Positions 17,788-28,040 of a DNA stretch of 64,000 nucleotides are shown here, piece by piece. Each line of letters starts with the position of its first letter. The first letter of the stretch is position 1. Under the pieces are notes generated by a model. That model searched no databases. It had not been told where the DNA came from and saw nothing but the letters and a program-made list of their open reading frames with translations. The position numbers were made by a program, and so were the translations under genes. Source of the stretch: Rhodopirellula halodulae (GTDB lineage: Bacteria; Planctomycetota; Planctomycetia; Pirellulales; Pirellulaceae); NCBI RefSeq assembly GCF_020966775.1, contig NZ_JAJKFV010000009.1:289467-353466 (forward strand), written 5' to 3'.

Positions 17788-19188
17788 TTAGGCGTCCAGC
17801 ACCACGTCGGTCTTCGGCTTGGCCACGCACATCACGACCTCGTCGTCTTCGCGGTCGCATTCGGGCGGCTCGTCGTAGCCCACTTCGCCACCCAACAAAC
17901 GCTTGACGCAAGAACCACAATCTCCCGAACGGCAACTGGAATCGACCGCGATGTCCAACGCTTCCGCGACGTCCAGCAACCCGTCCATTCCGGACACGAA
18001 CATTCCCGTTTGATTGGATGTTTCAAAACGAACCGCATGGGTGACTGAAAGTTCATCGGTGCCGTCTGCCGCATCGTCGATGACTGGAACAGCCAACGCT
18101 CCGACTGATTTTGATTTGCCACCAAACGATTCAAACTTCACGTTTTTGCTGGCAACGCCCCGTTCGACCAAGCCTTCCGCGAATGCGTTCATGAATACAT
18201 CGGGGCCACAGATCAAGAATTCGCCGCGTTCATGGCCGATTTGTTCCAGGATCGAGCGAGCTGACAGTCGCCCGGTCGAATCGCCGTCTCGGCAATCGCC
18301 GGGGTGTGGTTTGCTGAACCAAAGATGAACGCGAACGCCGGTGGTGCTCTGCAAAGCAGCAGCGAGTTCACGAATGGGGGTGAGGAACGGAGCTTCTGTT
18401 GCGTTGCGAATCTGATAGAAGAGGTTCACCTCTCGGGTGCTCGATTCGTTCAGGCTTTGAAACAACATCGACATCATCGGTGTGATCCCAATGCCCGCTG
18501 CGACCAGGTTCAGTGGTAACGGTGAATCCGTCGCTTCCGTTGGGTCGTAGTGGAATTTGCCCTTGGGGGCTTGGATCTGCAGCGTGTCACCCGGCGCCAC
18601 GGTGTCATGCAGCAGGTTGCTCATCTTTCCGCCCGGCACACGCTTGACCGTGATCCGGTAGTGCCGTTCTTCAGGACCGCTGGAAAGGCTGTAACAACGA
18701 GTGACGTTCTTGCCGTTTTCAGGGTTTGACAGACGCACGGTGAGGTACTGGCCACCTCGAAATGACGGGAAGGGGTCACCGTCCACGGGAGCGAGCACAA
18801 ACGACCGGCAATCGGGCGTTTCGTCTTTGACCGATCGCACGATCACATCTCGCCATCCTTTCCATCGCCGCGGATCTTGCGACCCTTCGATGGGATTGGC
18901 AACCGGCGCGTCCGTCATCGCGGCCCTCGCAGCCCGGGCCCGGTAGGTTTTTCCGCTGCGTTGTTTGGGAAGTTGTTTGCGAATCAGTCGCTTCCATTCC
19001 CATTCCTCGATCGCGTCGGCGCTACCAACGAACAAGAGGAAACATCCGCCACCAAGCAGCAGCGCGAACAGGAATGAATAGGACACGTTTTCGAAGCTCA
19101 AACCCGAGTGAACAAACTCAACCAAGAATTTGTTGCCTGTCCTGAGAGGAAAGCGAATGACCGAGATTCGGTTTGAGTCGACCAACAA
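17788..19188 (-). CDS. membrane-anchored FAD/2Fe-2S oxidoreductase (ferredoxin-NAD reductase type)
   Basis: A 466-aa protein with one N-terminal membrane segment (about 36-58). Next come an FAD-binding barrel with RCYSLSSGP (about 165) and an NAD module with AAGIGITPMMSM (about 235). A C-terminal plant-type ferredoxin domain has CRSGDCGSC plus a last Cys in VVMCVAKP. This is the layout of Hmp-like reductase plus ferredoxin hybrids that feed electrons to oxygenases or heme proteins. No oxygenase partner lies alongside. The start is uncertain: the first in-frame start is TTG at 19188, and an internal non-ATG start before the membrane segment is possible. Family 1 repeats begin about 100 bp upstream. 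Confidence 0.85.
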   Translation of the reverse strand: MLVDSNRISVIRFPLRTGNKFLVEFVHSGLSFENVSYSFLFALLLGGGCFLLFVGSADAIEEWEWKRLIRKQLPKQRSGKTYRARAARAAMTDAPVANPIEGSQDPRRWKGWRDVIVRSVKDETPDCRSFVLAPVDGDPFPSFRGGQYLTVRLSNPENGKNVTRCYSLSSGPEERHYRITVKRVPGGKMSNLLHDTVAPGDTLQIQAPKGKFHYDPTEATDSPLPLNLVAAGIGITPMMSMLFQSLNESSTREVNLFYQIRNATEAPFLTPIRELAAALQSTTGVRVHLWFSKPHPGDCRDGDSTGRLSARSILEQIGHERGEFLICGPDVFMNAFAEGLVERGVASKNVKFESFGGKSKSVGALAVPVIDDAADGTDELSVTHAVRFETSNQTGMFVSGMDGLLDVAEALDIAVDSSCRSGDCGSCVKRLLGGEVGYDEPPECDREDDEVVMCVAKPKTDVVLDA

Positions 19189-19295
19189 GAATATTCACGA
19201 AGATGTACCGGTCGCACCGATCGTGCCGGCCGATTCGCAATCGAGCGACACGCAAGGCTGCGTTCGGTGCCAATCCCAAACAATCGAGTCACCAA

Positions 19296-20650
19296 TAGCC
19301 GAACGGCGTTAGCCGCGGTTGGCCGGATCGATCCGAGCACTCGCCGCAAAATCGGGAAACCCAAACGCTCCGGGACGCAACCAACAACCTGCCGTAGCTC
19401 GCTTCGCTCGGTACGGCCTACGGTGGCTCGACCGGTTTGGGTCTCTCGATTGGCGCGGGGGTGGACAGGAACGCGATGGGGCAACCGGTGCTAACGCACG
19501 CCGGCTATGCAGTGCTCCCGATCGCAACACACGAAACAAGATCCCGAACACCAATCAATCAACCATTATTCAAAAAACTTAACCCGCCAAACCACCTCGT
19601 AGCCGAACGGCGTTAGCCGCGGTTGGCCGGATCGATCCGAGCCCTCATCGCAAAATTGATCTGCCCAAACGCTCTGGGACGCAACCGACGACCTGCCGTA
19701 GCTCGCTTCGCTCGGTACGGCCTACGGTGGCTCGACCGGTTTGGGTCTCTCGATTGGAGCGGGGGGGCGAGGAACGCGGTGGGGCAACCGGTGCTAACGC
19801 ACGCCGGCTGTGAAGGGCGTTCGTTCTCATTGAACGCACCGAGGTTCCGGCTTAAGACATTTCCAGTCGTGAGCACGCGTCGATCAACGAAAAGACTTCT
19901 TAGCCGAACGGCGTTAGCCGCGGTTGGCCGGATCTATACGAGCCCTCACCGCAAAATCGATCCGCCCAAACGCTCCGGGACGCAAACAACAACCTGCCGT
20001 AGCTCGCTTTGCTCGGTACGGCCTACGGGGATACTCGACCAAGCGGCGTCTCTCGATTGGTTCAACGCGGCGAAACGCTCAACCTGGCAACCGGTGCTAA
20101 CGCACGTCGGCTATGCGGTGCGTTCGCTCTCATTGAACGCACCGAGGTTCCGGCTAAGACAATTTCAGTCGTGAGCACGCGTCGATCAACCAAGAGACTT
20201 CTTAGCCGAACGGCGTTAGCCGCGGTTGGCCGGATCTATCTGAGCCCTCGCCGCATAACCGGAAAACCCAAACGCACCAGGACGCAACTAACAATTCGCC
20301 GTAGCTCGCTTCGCTCGGTACGGCCTACGGTGGCTCGACCGGTTTGGGTCTCTCGATTGGAGCGGGGTGGCGGAGAATTTGACGTGGCAACCGGTGCTAA
20401 CGCACGCCGGCTATGCGGTGCGTTCGCTCTCATTGAACGCACCGCGGTTCCGGCTTAAGACATTTCCAGTCTTGAGCACGCGTCGATCAACCAAAAGACT
20501 TCTTAGCCGAACGGCGTTAGCCGCGGTTGGCCGGGGCGATATGAGCCCTCATCGCAAAATCGATCCGCCCAAACGCTCTGGGACGCAATCGACAACCTGC
20601 CGTAGCTCGCTTTGCTCGGTACGGCCTACGGGTGGCTCGACCGGTTTGCA
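19296..20650 (+). repeat. family 1 repeat, cluster A (five tandem copies)
   Basis: Copies start at 19296, 19600, 19901, 20203 and 20504, a period of 304, 301, 302 and 301 bp. The first four span about 212 bp each (ends 19507, 19810, 20113, 20413). The fifth is cut off near 20650, next to the 3' end of the TPR gene. Each copy begins TAGCCGAACGGCGTTAGC and ends TAACGCACGCCGGCTA, which are imperfect inverted repeats of each other, with GTAGCTCGCTTCGCTCGG in the centre. A spacer of about 90 bp between copies is also conserved. The orientation is opposite to clusters B-E. Open frames through it are by-products, not genes. Confidence 0.9.
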
Positions 20651-20664
20651 TCTTTTGGTTGGTG

Positions 20665-21006
20665 CTACATCGCGTTGAGTTGTTGCGCTCGGGCCATCGC
20701 GTCTTCGGCGGCGGCGATGTAGGCCTGGTTCTGGGTTCCGGCCCAAGCTCGTTGGTAGGTCACGCTCATGGCCGTGAAATTGAACGCGTCTTCGGGTTCC
20801 AACTCGCAAGCCCTTTGGCCGTGCGCGATCGCTTCGTCGTGTTGGCCGGTTTTCGTGTAAACACGAGCCAATGCCAAGTGAGCCAACACGAACGTTTCGT
20901 CTTCCTCGACCAACGGCTTCAAACCGGCGATGGCCTCTTCGTATTTCTCTTCGTCGATCAGTTTTTCGACTTCGTTGTATCGTTCGTAAAGTTCGTCGCT
21001 GGCCAT
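20665..21006 (-). CDS. small TPR-repeat protein
   Basis: A 113-aa soluble protein made almost entirely of tetratricopeptide helices. Visible units include YEEAIAGLKPLVEEDETFVLAHLALARVY-like and HDEAIAHGQRACELEPEDAF-like segments, with the usual A/G and P spacing. It has no signal or membrane segment. The function is protein-protein interaction at most. It stands 88 bp downstream of ispG on the same strand and may be cotranscribed with it. A cluster of intergenic repeats starts immediately after its stop. Confidence 0.8.
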   Translation of the reverse strand: MASDELYERYNEVEKLIDEEKYEEAIAGLKPLVEEDETFVLAHLALARVYTKTGQHDEAIAHGQRACELEPEDAFNFTAMSVTYQRAWAGTQNQAYIAAAEDAMARAQQLNAM

Positions 21007-21094
21007 GGATGAATCGGATGGTTGAAAGGCTGAATGGAAAGCAATCGCCGTGTTCGGGTTGAAACGCGGGATCGATGATGAACGTGAGTCGAAG

Positions 21095-22231
21095 TCACTG
21101 CTTGGCGGCGATCAGATCGTCGAGTTCCTGCTTCAACTTCGGCAGGATCTCGTCATATCCAAACGCGCCCAGTGCTTCGGTGCCGCGCTTTAGATTGACT
21201 TTTGCGGGGCCGCACCACAACCCGAGGTCCGCGTCGTCGGTTTCGCCTGGCCCGTTCACACGGCAACCCATCACCGCGATGGTAATCGAATACTCTTGGG
21301 CGAACGTCGTCATCTCCTTGACCTTGGCAGCCAAATCGATGAAGGCTTCGTTCTCCACCCGCGAGCAACTCGGGCAGCTGATGATGTTCAGTTTGGAATC
21401 GTCAAACTTGACCACGCTGCGAACGCGACCGGCGTAGATGTCGTCGACGATCTGTTTGCCAGCGTCGATCTCTTCGGGTTTTCGCGGATTGGGCAGGGTC
21501 AGCGAAACGCGGACCGTATCGCCGATACCTTTGCCGAGCAGTTGCTCAAACGCGATGCGGGTTTTGATGATGCCGTCCGGTGGCATGCCGGCCTCGGTGA
21601 CTCCCAAGTGCAATGGCACGTCGGGGCGTTTTTCCGCGAACAACGTGTTGACCTGCACCACCTTGGATGGATCGCTGTCTTTCAGCGAAACCACAAAGTT
21701 GTGAAAGCCGAGTGAGTCAACCAGTTCGCAATGTTCCAAAGCGGATTCCAGCATGGGCGTGATGGAATCATCGTCGGCGTATTTTTCTTTCTTGGCCGGA
21801 TCAACACTGCCGCAGTTCACCCCGATGCGAACCGCACATTGATTGCTGCCCGCGATGTCGATCAAGTAGCGAACCTTTTCTTGCCAAGACAACTCCCGCG
21901 CGTGGTGATACAGGTGCCCGGGGTTGTAGCGGATCTTGTCCACATGGGGAGCCACGTGTTCCGCCAAGCGAAAATTCTCTTGCAAGTCGACGGCCAAGTT
22001 GGCGTTCGTCTGCTTTCGAATTTCGGCAAGTGCTTCGGCGTCCTTTGTGCTGTCGACCGCAATCCGAACGACACCAGCGCCGCGGGCGTGCAGCGCTTCG
22101 GCCTGCTGCACCGTTGCGTCGATGTCCTGCGTTTTGGTGGCTGTCATGCTTTGGACAGCGATCGGGTTTCCGTCACCGATGAGGATCGATCCGATGGTGA
22201 CCGGACGAGTCGGATTGCGGCTGATTTTCAT
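21095..22231 (-). CDS. ispG: 4-hydroxy-3-methylbut-2-en-1-yl diphosphate synthase
   Basis: A 378-aa enzyme of the MEP isoprenoid pathway that converts MEcPP to HMBPP. The ATG at 22231 begins at the family N-terminus ([20 protein letters not shown], then [11 protein letters not shown]). The 4Fe-4S ligands are C286 and C289 (CPSC), C323 ([10 protein letters not shown]) and Glu330, with the same C-to-E spacing as in E. coli IspG. It is the compact two-domain bacterial form without the inserted domain of plant enzymes. An open frame extends 24 codons upstream but has no family similarity. Confidence 0.96.
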   Translation of the reverse strand: MKISRNPTRPVTIGSILIGDGNPIAVQSMTATKTQDIDATVQQAEALHARGAGVVRIAVDSTKDAEALAEIRKQTNANLAVDLQENFRLAEHVAPHVDKIRYNPGHLYHHARELSWQEKVRYLIDIAGSNQCAVRIGVNCGSVDPAKKEKYADDDSITPMLESALEHCELVDSLGFHNFVVSLKDSDPSKVVQVNTLFAEKRPDVPLHLGVTEAGMPPDGIIKTRIAFEQLLGKGIGDTVRVSLTLPNPRKPEEIDAGKQIVDDIYAGRVRSVVKFDDSKLNIISCPSCSRVENEAFIDLAAKVKEMTTFAQEYSITIAVMGCRVNGPGETDDADLGLWCGPAKVNLKRGTEALGAFGYDEILPKLKQELDDLIAAKQ

Positions 22232-22342
22232 AGAGAAGAGATACGGTCGAAATGGTTCCAAACGGCAGAAAGCAGCGGGTTCAGACGAACGGCCTGCTGA
22301 CAACTTACCCTGACAAGTCGAACCGCAATACCGGCCAAGAAA

Positions 22343-23239
22343 TCACTCGTTCATTTCGGACAATTCACGTTCATAGAGCCCACGAATTTCGTCCAAATCG
22401 GCGTCCAGCGGCGGCAATTGAGGATCCATGTCACGCAGCGTTTCGCGGACGATCGCGGCGACCGAGGCGTCTCGGTACCACTTTTTGTCGGCCGGAATCA
22501 CGTGCCACGGAGCGATTTTAGAATGGCATTTCTCCATCGCGTCTTCATACGCTTCGCGGTACGCATCCCATTTGTCGCGAGCCGCATAATCGCCCGCATT
22601 CAGTTTCCAATGCTTGGTCGGGTCATCCAGTCGTTTCTTGAACCGCTCGAGCTGTTCGTGGGGGCTGATGTGCAAATAGAACTTCAGGATTCGCGTGCCG
22701 CGGTGAGCGAGCAGTTTTTCAAAGTCGTTGATGATCTGATAGCGTTCTTTCCATACGGATTTCGGAACCAAGTCTTCCACACGCACGACCAACACGTCTT
22801 CGTAGTGCGAACGATTGAAGACGGAAACCTTGCCCGCAGCGGGAGCGGCTTTGTGGATCCGCCACAAAAAATCGTGCGAGCGTTCTTCCGATGAGGGAAC
22901 CTTGAACGGATAAGTCCGGCATCCTTGCGGGTTCATCTGGCCAAGCACCTTGCGGATCAAGCCATCTTTGCCCGCCGCATCTGGTGCTTGCAAAACCACC
23001 AGCAATGACTGCTTGCCTTCGGTGAACATGCGGTACTGCAAGTCACGAATCTCGTCATTGGCGGCTTGCGTGAACGCTTTGCCATGAGCCTTTCCCTCGA
23101 ACGGGCCCGAACATTCCGTGTTGATCTTTTTGAGCGAAACCTTGTCGTCCGAGAACGGCAAGCGGTGCGCGTCAATGAAATCGAATTTGGGATCCAGGTC
23201 CCAAGTCGGCTGTTCGTTTTGGGCGTCGTCCGTGCTCAT
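22343..23239 (-). CDS. ppk2: polyphosphate kinase 2 family protein
   Basis: A 298-aa P-loop kinase that transfers phosphate between polyphosphate and nucleotides. Motifs are LQAPDAAGKDG (Walker A, about 83-93), the lid segment with P-S-S-E-E-R-S-H-D-F-L-W-R (115-127) and FNRSHYEDVLVVRV (Walker B region, 141-154). It is a single-domain PPK2 with the D-A-A-G-K-D-G form. Whether it acts on ADP, AMP or GDP cannot be read safely. I start at the ATG at 23239, since the 25 codons upstream are unrelated Ser/Thr-rich sequence. It is 112 bp upstream of ispG on the same strand, but a functional link is not evident. Confidence 0.92.
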   Translation of the reverse strand: MSTDDAQNEQPTWDLDPKFDFIDAHRLPFSDDKVSLKKINTECSGPFEGKAHGKAFTQAANDEIRDLQYRMFTEGKQSLLVVLQAPDAAGKDGLIRKVLGQMNPQGCRTYPFKVPSSEERSHDFLWRIHKAAPAAGKVSVFNRSHYEDVLVVRVEDLVPKSVWKERYQIINDFEKLLAHRGTRILKFYLHISPHEQLERFKKRLDDPTKHWKLNAGDYAARDKWDAYREAYEDAMEKCHSKIAPWHVIPADKKWYRDASVAAIVRETLRDMDPQLPPLDADLDEIRGLYERELSEMNE

Positions 23240-23435
23240 GAATGACTCGTCAGTAGTAGAAGTGGTTTCGGTTCCGGCGGAGTGAGGCCTCACGCCGTTG
23301 GTCCAATCGATCAAGACGAAAACACGAAGGTTTTTGAACGAACCTGTCGTCCGGAAGAACCAGACCAGCGAAATGATTTGTCCGGTTTCGCCGGATGTGC
23401 ATTTCGCCGGATAAGCAATTTGAGTTGCGGTTCGG

Positions 23436-24122
23436 TCAGTGCAATTCGCGAATCACGACATCGTCAAATGCGTTGAGGTCATCAAACGATCCCAAGCCGA
23501 CGCGACCTTTGCCGAAAGTTTTGTCCACGACGCTCATGTGCGGAGTTTCCATGTCGTCGAAAAAGATCTCAATGGTTCCTGATTCGACGTCGCGACGAAG
23601 CAGAACGTTGTGCCAATCATTGTCCCACGGCGTGAGCTTTTCGTTGGTAGTCAGCGCCAAGCGAGGAGCGTCGTTGACGATCATGATTTGACCGCTGTGC
23701 GGGTCGGGTTTGGCACCCAAGTGGACGTAGTAGAAGTGTGCCGAGTCTTGGTAGCCGAAGAACACGCAACAATCGCGGTGGTTGCCGGTGTCCAGCGTGC
23801 TCTTGACGCGAAATTGAATTTCACAACTGCCGACTTCTAAGTTCTTGACCAGGGCGACGTGTCCGGGGCTTCGCGTTGGCGGCGAGTATTCGGATTTACG
23901 ATCCGTGATTTCGATCGAAGCGTTGCCAGATTTTCCTTCGGCCGGATTGTGTTTCCAAGTTTCGGGGTCGAGAAATTCCCACTTGGAATCGCCCGCTTCG
24001 AAGTCATCCTCAAACACCACCTTGGTATCTCGAGCGTTTTCGGCGGAGACGAGCGGCGAGTAAGCGGACAGGGTGGAGGCGGCCAAGGCGGCCGACAGAA
24101 CTTTCGTGAAAAGAGGTCGCAT
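23436..24122 (-). CDS. secreted LamG/DUF1080-like beta-sandwich protein
   Basis: A 228-aa protein with a signal peptide (1-27, ending VSA-E). It then has a concanavalin-like beta-sandwich pattern starting VVFEDDFEAGDSKWEFLDPETW, with repeated aromatic and Gly positions and a C-terminal VGLGSFDDLNAFDDVVI. This resembles DUF1080 (3-keto-disaccharide hydrolase) and LamG modules, which planctomycetes secrete in large numbers. No catalytic residue can be assigned, so sugar binding or hydrolysis is only a possibility. Confidence 0.7.
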   Translation of the reverse strand: MRPLFTKVLSAALAASTLSAYSPLVSAENARDTKVVFEDDFEAGDSKWEFLDPETWKHNPAEGKSGNASIEITDRKSEYSPPTRSPGHVALVKNLEVGSCEIQFRVKSTLDTGNHRDCCVFFGYQDSAHFYYVHLGAKPDPHSGQIMIVNDAPRLALTTNEKLTPWDNDWHNVLLRRDVESGTIEIFFDDMETPHMSVVDKTFGKGRVGLGSFDDLNAFDDVVIRELH

Positions 24123-24496
24123 GTTGAGTCAATCGGAGGGAAAGAGGTGGGGAAAACGCCGGTCTGAATCAGTCGATGACAATGGAGGGGCAAAACGATC
24201 GGACGCAGCGATTGAGTGGCTGGTTCAGTTCGATCCAGGTTCTTTGGCCGGAGTCCGATCGGTTCGTGCGGCGTGTTCCAACAGTGTAGTGGAACGTTCC
24301 GCCGAGTGCCGCTGGTTGCCGATTGCGGGGGCTGGTTCGGTCGCAGGATTCAAGCGGGCCCCGAACCAGGAAAAAGTTGCCCGTGTCTGGTCGACAGACG
24401 TCAGGAAGGGTTGCAGTGAAACGCCGAATGAAGCACAATCCCGCCTGACCGAAACACGTCACGTGATGGCTACGTCACGCGGGCAAGTTTCCACCT
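24123..24496. other. intergenic region upstream of tRNA-Ser
   Basis: I see no gene, repeat or clear hairpin here. It must hold the promoter of the tRNA and of the divergent secreted protein. Confidence 0.4.
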
Positions 24497-24585
24497 GGAG
24501 CGGTGGCTGAGTGGTCGAAAGCGCCGGTTTGCTAAATCGGTGAACCCGGAAACGGGTTCCGCAGGTTCGAATCCTGTCCGCTCCG
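24497..24585 (+). tRNA. tRNA-Ser(GCU)
   Basis: An 89-nt class II tRNA. The acceptor arms GGAGCGG (24497) and CCGCTCC (24578-24584) pair fully. The anticodon loop is TTGCTAA, giving anticodon GCT. A long variable arm (ACCCGGAAACGGGT) and the T loop GGTTCGAATCC are present. The CCA end is not encoded. Confidence 0.97.
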
Positions 24586-24608
24586 CTTGATCTCGGTCGA
24601 CAAGGTTT

Positions 24609-24634
24609 CTTGCGTTTGACGCAAGGTAACTTTT
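24609..24634 (+). terminator. candidate terminator after tRNA-Ser
   Basis: CTTGCGT and ACGCAAG form a 7-bp stem with a 3-nt loop, followed within 6 nt by TTTT. It lies 24 nt after the tRNA-Ser end. A second weaker stem ending in CACCTTTTT lies near 24651-24679. Confidence 0.5.
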
Positions 24635-24714
24635 CTGACGTCCGTTTTCGAAAAGGGGTGAATCTCGTGTCACCTTTTTCGGTCTGATCCATACCGGCGT
24701 TCGCTTCGTCGGTC

Positions 24715-24787
24715 GAGAGTGTAGCTCAGTTGGTAGAGCATTCGACTTTTAATCGAATGGTCCTGGGTTCGAGTCCCAGCACTCTCA
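24715..24787 (+). tRNA. tRNA-Lys(UUU)
   Basis: A 73-nt tRNA. The acceptor GAGAGTG pairs with CACTCTC, the D arm contains AGCTCAGTTGGTAGAGC, the anticodon loop CTTTTAA gives anticodon TTT, and the T arm contains GGTTCGAGTCC. The discriminator base is A and CCA is not encoded. Confidence 0.97.
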
Positions 24788-24921
24788 CTTCTTTCCACCG
24801 AGCGGCTGGCTCGGTGAGTTCCCCAGCGAGGATCAAGCGTCGAGTTGGGGTAAGGTTTGTACGGTCGCTAGCCATGCCCGAACACCACGGTCTTTCGCAT
24901 GTTGCGATCGGGAGCACTTCC

Positions 24922-25438
24922 TAGCCGGAGTGCGTTAGCACCGGTTGAGCGGTTGTGCGTTTCGCGATCCTGAGCCAACCGAGAGACGCCGATTGGTCGA
25001 GTGTCCGTAGGCCGTACCGAGCGAAGCGAGCTACGGCGGGTTAGTGGTTTTGGTCGCTTGGAGCGTTTTGTTGTTCGGTTTAACGATGAAGGCACCGATC
25101 GATCCGGCCAACCGCGGCTAACGCCGATCGGCTACGAGGGTGTTTGGCGGGTTGTGTTTTTTAGTAATGGTTGATTGATTGGCCTTCGGAATCTTGTTTC
25201 GCATGTTGCGACGGAACGCCCTTCATAGCCGGAGTGCGTTAGCACCGGTTGCCACGTTGAGCGTTTGGCCATTCTGAGCCAACCGAGAGACGTCAATTGG
25301 TCGAGCCACCGTAGGTCGTACCGAGCGGAGCGAGCTACGGCGGGGGGGTGGTTGTGGTCGCTCGGAGTTTTTTGTTGATTGGTTTTGCGTTGAAGGCACC
25401 GATCGACACGGCCAACCGCGGCTAACGCCGGTCGGCTA
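24922..25438 (-). repeat. family 1 repeat, cluster B (two tandem copies)
   Basis: Copies lie at 24922-25134 and 25226-25438 (213 bp each, period 304). Both run from TAGCCGGAGTGCGTTAGC to GGCTAACGCCGRTCGGCTA, with the central GTACCGAGCGRAGCGAGCTA. The orientation is opposite to cluster A. The array fills the space between tRNA-Lys and the 3' end of the J-like gene. There is no gene in the gap. Confidence 0.9.
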
Positions 25439-25510
25439 CGGGGGGCTCGAGGCGTGTCGATTGGCGAACTGGGCTATCACAAAAATCTTTGTTCGCACGA
25501 TCAATAACAA

Positions 25511-27223
25511 CTACCCCGCGAATAGTTGGGCTCGGGCGAAGATCAACAGGCCTCGATCACCGTGGCAAAAGCTGAGCACCAAGTTCATCCATTCGGTGTC
25601 GTCGTGATACGCCGCAGCTTCTTGCAATCGGCGAAGAGAATCGCTGGGGGCTTCACCGCAAGACTGGACGTAGCGAAAGACTCGCTCCCGCCAAAACTTC
25701 TCGTAGCAACTGGCGAAGTACCTCTGTCGCGACACATCGGACTTTGGTTCTAGGTATTTCGGATAGAACCACCAAAAGAACGCCAGTGGAAACGCGACCA
25801 ATCCGCCGATGAGTGCGACAATGGTGAGGGCACCCTCTTCGCCCGCACTGGCGAAGGCACTGATCGCCGACATGAACAGAATCCACGACAAAGTAAACAC
25901 GATTCCAAACAGCAAGTACAGTCCAGCGAACGGCAGCCATTTCCAACGCACGTCAATCCATGACGCTCGATTGCCGACTGTCTCCAGCGTATGTTTCAAA
26001 TCCTTCAAGCACGAAACCGCTTGTCGGCTGTTCTTTTCGTCGTCGACTTGGTTGGCGACCACGCCGGAGGTTTCCGCCAAATCGCCGGTTGCCATCATCA
26101 TCAACATGAACAACGCGTGGGCATCTTCGTCCGAATCCGCTGGCAACGCCGTCCGGATCTGATGAGCATTGCGGGCGATTTGGTCCAGCTTGTGAATCAT
26201 CTCGGCGGTGGCGTCGGGCCCGTCACCGGTGCAGTAGGTTCGCAAGAACGCGTCCATCGTGGCCCGAGAATTCGACTCCATCGAGGCCGGCTGTTGATTC
26301 GACAAGTAGTCCAGCAACAGCTCGATGAACTCGTAATCCATGTGCATCACGTCGTCGAAATCGGCGGCGTGTTGCGACAACTCCATCAATTTCGATTCGG
26401 ACCATGACCGCGGTGCTTTCCAAATCGCCGTTCGCAGCAATCGAAGGTAAAAAGCCGAACGCGGACGAGGATCCGTTTGTCGCAATTCCGATTCGCACTG
26501 CTGCAGCAGTTGTTGCGTTTCTTCAAACGGTTGTTGACGAACCAACCGTTCCCACAATGGTTCCGTCAATCGATAGAAATTCGGTGAGCGAATGGTTTTG
26601 GCCAGCGACGGAAGCACCTTCGCAGCCTGGTCAAGCGGCACGTCGCCTCTGAGGGTTCCCGCCAACAATGACAGCAACCCTGGCTCGCCGGGGTGCTCTT
26701 TCAACCCAAGCAACAGCCAACGCATGAAATCGCTCTGCCACTTGGATCTCTCCGATGGCTTTTTCACCAGGTCGCTGAGCACTGCCAGCGTGTAGTACTC
26801 CAGCGGCGTTCGGGAATCCTTTTGCGAGAGCCGAACATAGGTCTCACGCGGGTTTGCGATGGCTTCGTCCGCAGGCGAAAGCGGAGCCGCTGGGCGTGGT
26901 CTCGGGGGAGGCTCAACGGAAGAGTGTTCTGACGGACTCGGCGAAGAGGTCGAATCGGCGGAAGATGGTTCGCGGGTTGGACTGGATTCCCACGCCTCGG
27001 CGGCGGACTGATGAGAGGCTTGGTTGCGTCCGTAACGCTCCGCGTTTTCCAACTGTTCGTAAGCCGCACGAATGCGCTGAAATTCTTGCGGGTGGGTTTC
27101 AGGTTTGAACTGCCGAATCAATTTCCCGTAAGCACGTTTCAGATCGCGACGGTCAAATTCTTCGGGCAATTCGAAGAACGACCGCGGGTCGTGTGGGAGG
27201 TGATGCCAAGCGGGGTCGGACAT
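25511..27223 (-). CDS. J-domain-like membrane protein, partner of the adjacent Hsp70
   Basis: A 570-aa protein. Residues 14-62 resemble a J domain (F-F-E-L-P-E-E-F-D, then LKRAYGKLIRQFKPE, then FQRIRAAYEQLENAE). However, the HPD tripeptide that stimulates Hsp70 ATPase is replaced by K-P-E followed by T-H-P. A Ser/Pro-rich linker follows (about 70-115), then a long helical region. Two transmembrane segments lie near 435-500, one in LYLLFGIVFTLSWILF. Third in a minus-strand set after the HscC-like Hsp70 and a tail-anchored protein, it fits a dedicated co-chaperone. J-like proteins beside HscC-type Hsp70s are known, but activity without HPD is unproven. Confidence 0.7.
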   Translation of the reverse strand: MSDPAWHHLPHDPRSFFELPEEFDRRDLKRAYGKLIRQFKPETHPQEFQRIRAAYEQLENAERYGRNQASHQSAAEAWESSPTREPSSADSTSSPSPSEHSSVEPPPRPRPAAPLSPADEAIANPRETYVRLSQKDSRTPLEYYTLAVLSDLVKKPSERSKWQSDFMRWLLLGLKEHPGEPGLLSLLAGTLRGDVPLDQAAKVLPSLAKTIRSPNFYRLTEPLWERLVRQQPFEETQQLLQQCESELRQTDPRPRSAFYLRLLRTAIWKAPRSWSESKLMELSQHAADFDDVMHMDYEFIELLLDYLSNQQPASMESNSRATMDAFLRTYCTGDGPDATAEMIHKLDQIARNAHQIRTALPADSDEDAHALFMLMMMATGDLAETSGVVANQVDDEKNSRQAVSCLKDLKHTLETVGNRASWIDVRWKWLPFAGLYLLFGIVFTLSWILFMSAISAFASAGEEGALTIVALIGGLVAFPLAFFWWFYPKYLEPKSDVSRQRYFASCYEKFWRERVFRYVQSCGEAPSDSLRRLQEAAAYHDDTEWMNLVLSFCHGDRGLLIFARAQLFAG

Positions 27224-27275
27224 GAACGAAGGCTATGCGTGAATGAACGTAAACTTCAAAGCAAGACGATGGCGG

Positions 27276-27950
27276 CTAGCCGCGAGCGATGATCCGAATG
27301 ATTTGCAAGACAACGATGATGACAATGAACCAAAGTCGGAAACTGCCCCAATCGGTGTAGCGTGCGGACGCGGGGCCGGACGTTTTCGGGTTTTGCAGTG
27401 TCAACAACCAATCCCGTTCCAGCTCGAACAACGCGGGGTATTGTGCCGCGATGCGTTTTGATGTCGAAGCAGCTTTCTTGCGGACGCTCTTGGTCGTCAA
27501 GTTTTGCAGGTAGCGTTCGCGAACGTAGCCGGCTTCGGACGATGGCAGCACAATCGCTTTGCCCAAAGAGACCACCAACTCACGATCGAAAGATTCATCC
27601 GCTAGCAGGTCCACAAAGGAGTTTCGCTCGCTCGCCGCTGTTTTCAGTCGATGAATCGTTGCGGATAACTCTGGTGTCGATTTGGGGTTCAGCTCGGACA
27701 GTCGTTGGCTCAGTTCGTCATCGCTGAGGTGAAAAAACTGCTTCTGCAGCGTCGCGACTGATTCCCGAGCCTGTTTGCGTGCTTCGTGGTTGGCCATTGC
27801 CTCCTCGAACGACTCTTCGCCGCTCGATTGAGACTCGTGGTTGGGCAAACCCAGTTTTTGACGACGCAATTGCAAGGCACTCGCGGACTGCCACACTGGA
27901 TTGATCTCCAACATGGTTTTCAAGTATTCCGCTGTCGATGGGGTGGTCAC
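27276..27950 (-). CDS. tail-anchored protein in the Hsp70 operon
   Basis: A 224-aa protein with a GTG start. It is predicted helical and charged, with a single hydrophobic segment at the extreme C-terminus (about 205-223, FRLWFIVIIVVLQIIRIIA), so it should be anchored by its tail with the bulk in the cytoplasm. No known domain is recognised. It sits between the HscC-like gene (90 bp upstream) and the J-like gene (52 bp downstream) on the same strand, which implies a role in the same chaperone module. Confidence 0.65.
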   Translation of the reverse strand: MTTPSTAEYLKTMLEINPVWQSASALQLRRQKLGLPNHESQSSGEESFEEAMANHEARKQARESVATLQKQFFHLSDDELSQRLSELNPKSTPELSATIHRLKTAASERNSFVDLLADESFDRELVVSLGKAIVLPSSEAGYVRERYLQNLTTKSVRKKAASTSKRIAAQYPALFELERDWLLTLQNPKTSGPASARYTDWGSFRLWFIVIIVVLQIIRIIARG

Positions 27951-28040
27951 GGAAGAGCTTTCGTGAAGGCGATGCGTTTTGAGATCGCGAGAATCGATCG
28001 GGAGAATGCAGCGAACGCTGATGGTGTAGAAAAGTGGCGG

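Noticed and set aside
19319..20658. Open frames of 60-183 codons inside repeat clusters A-E (recurring RSSLRSVRPT-type peptides)
   Set aside because: They recur only because the repeat recurs. They exist on both strands, have no signal, start or family support, and shift frame between copies.
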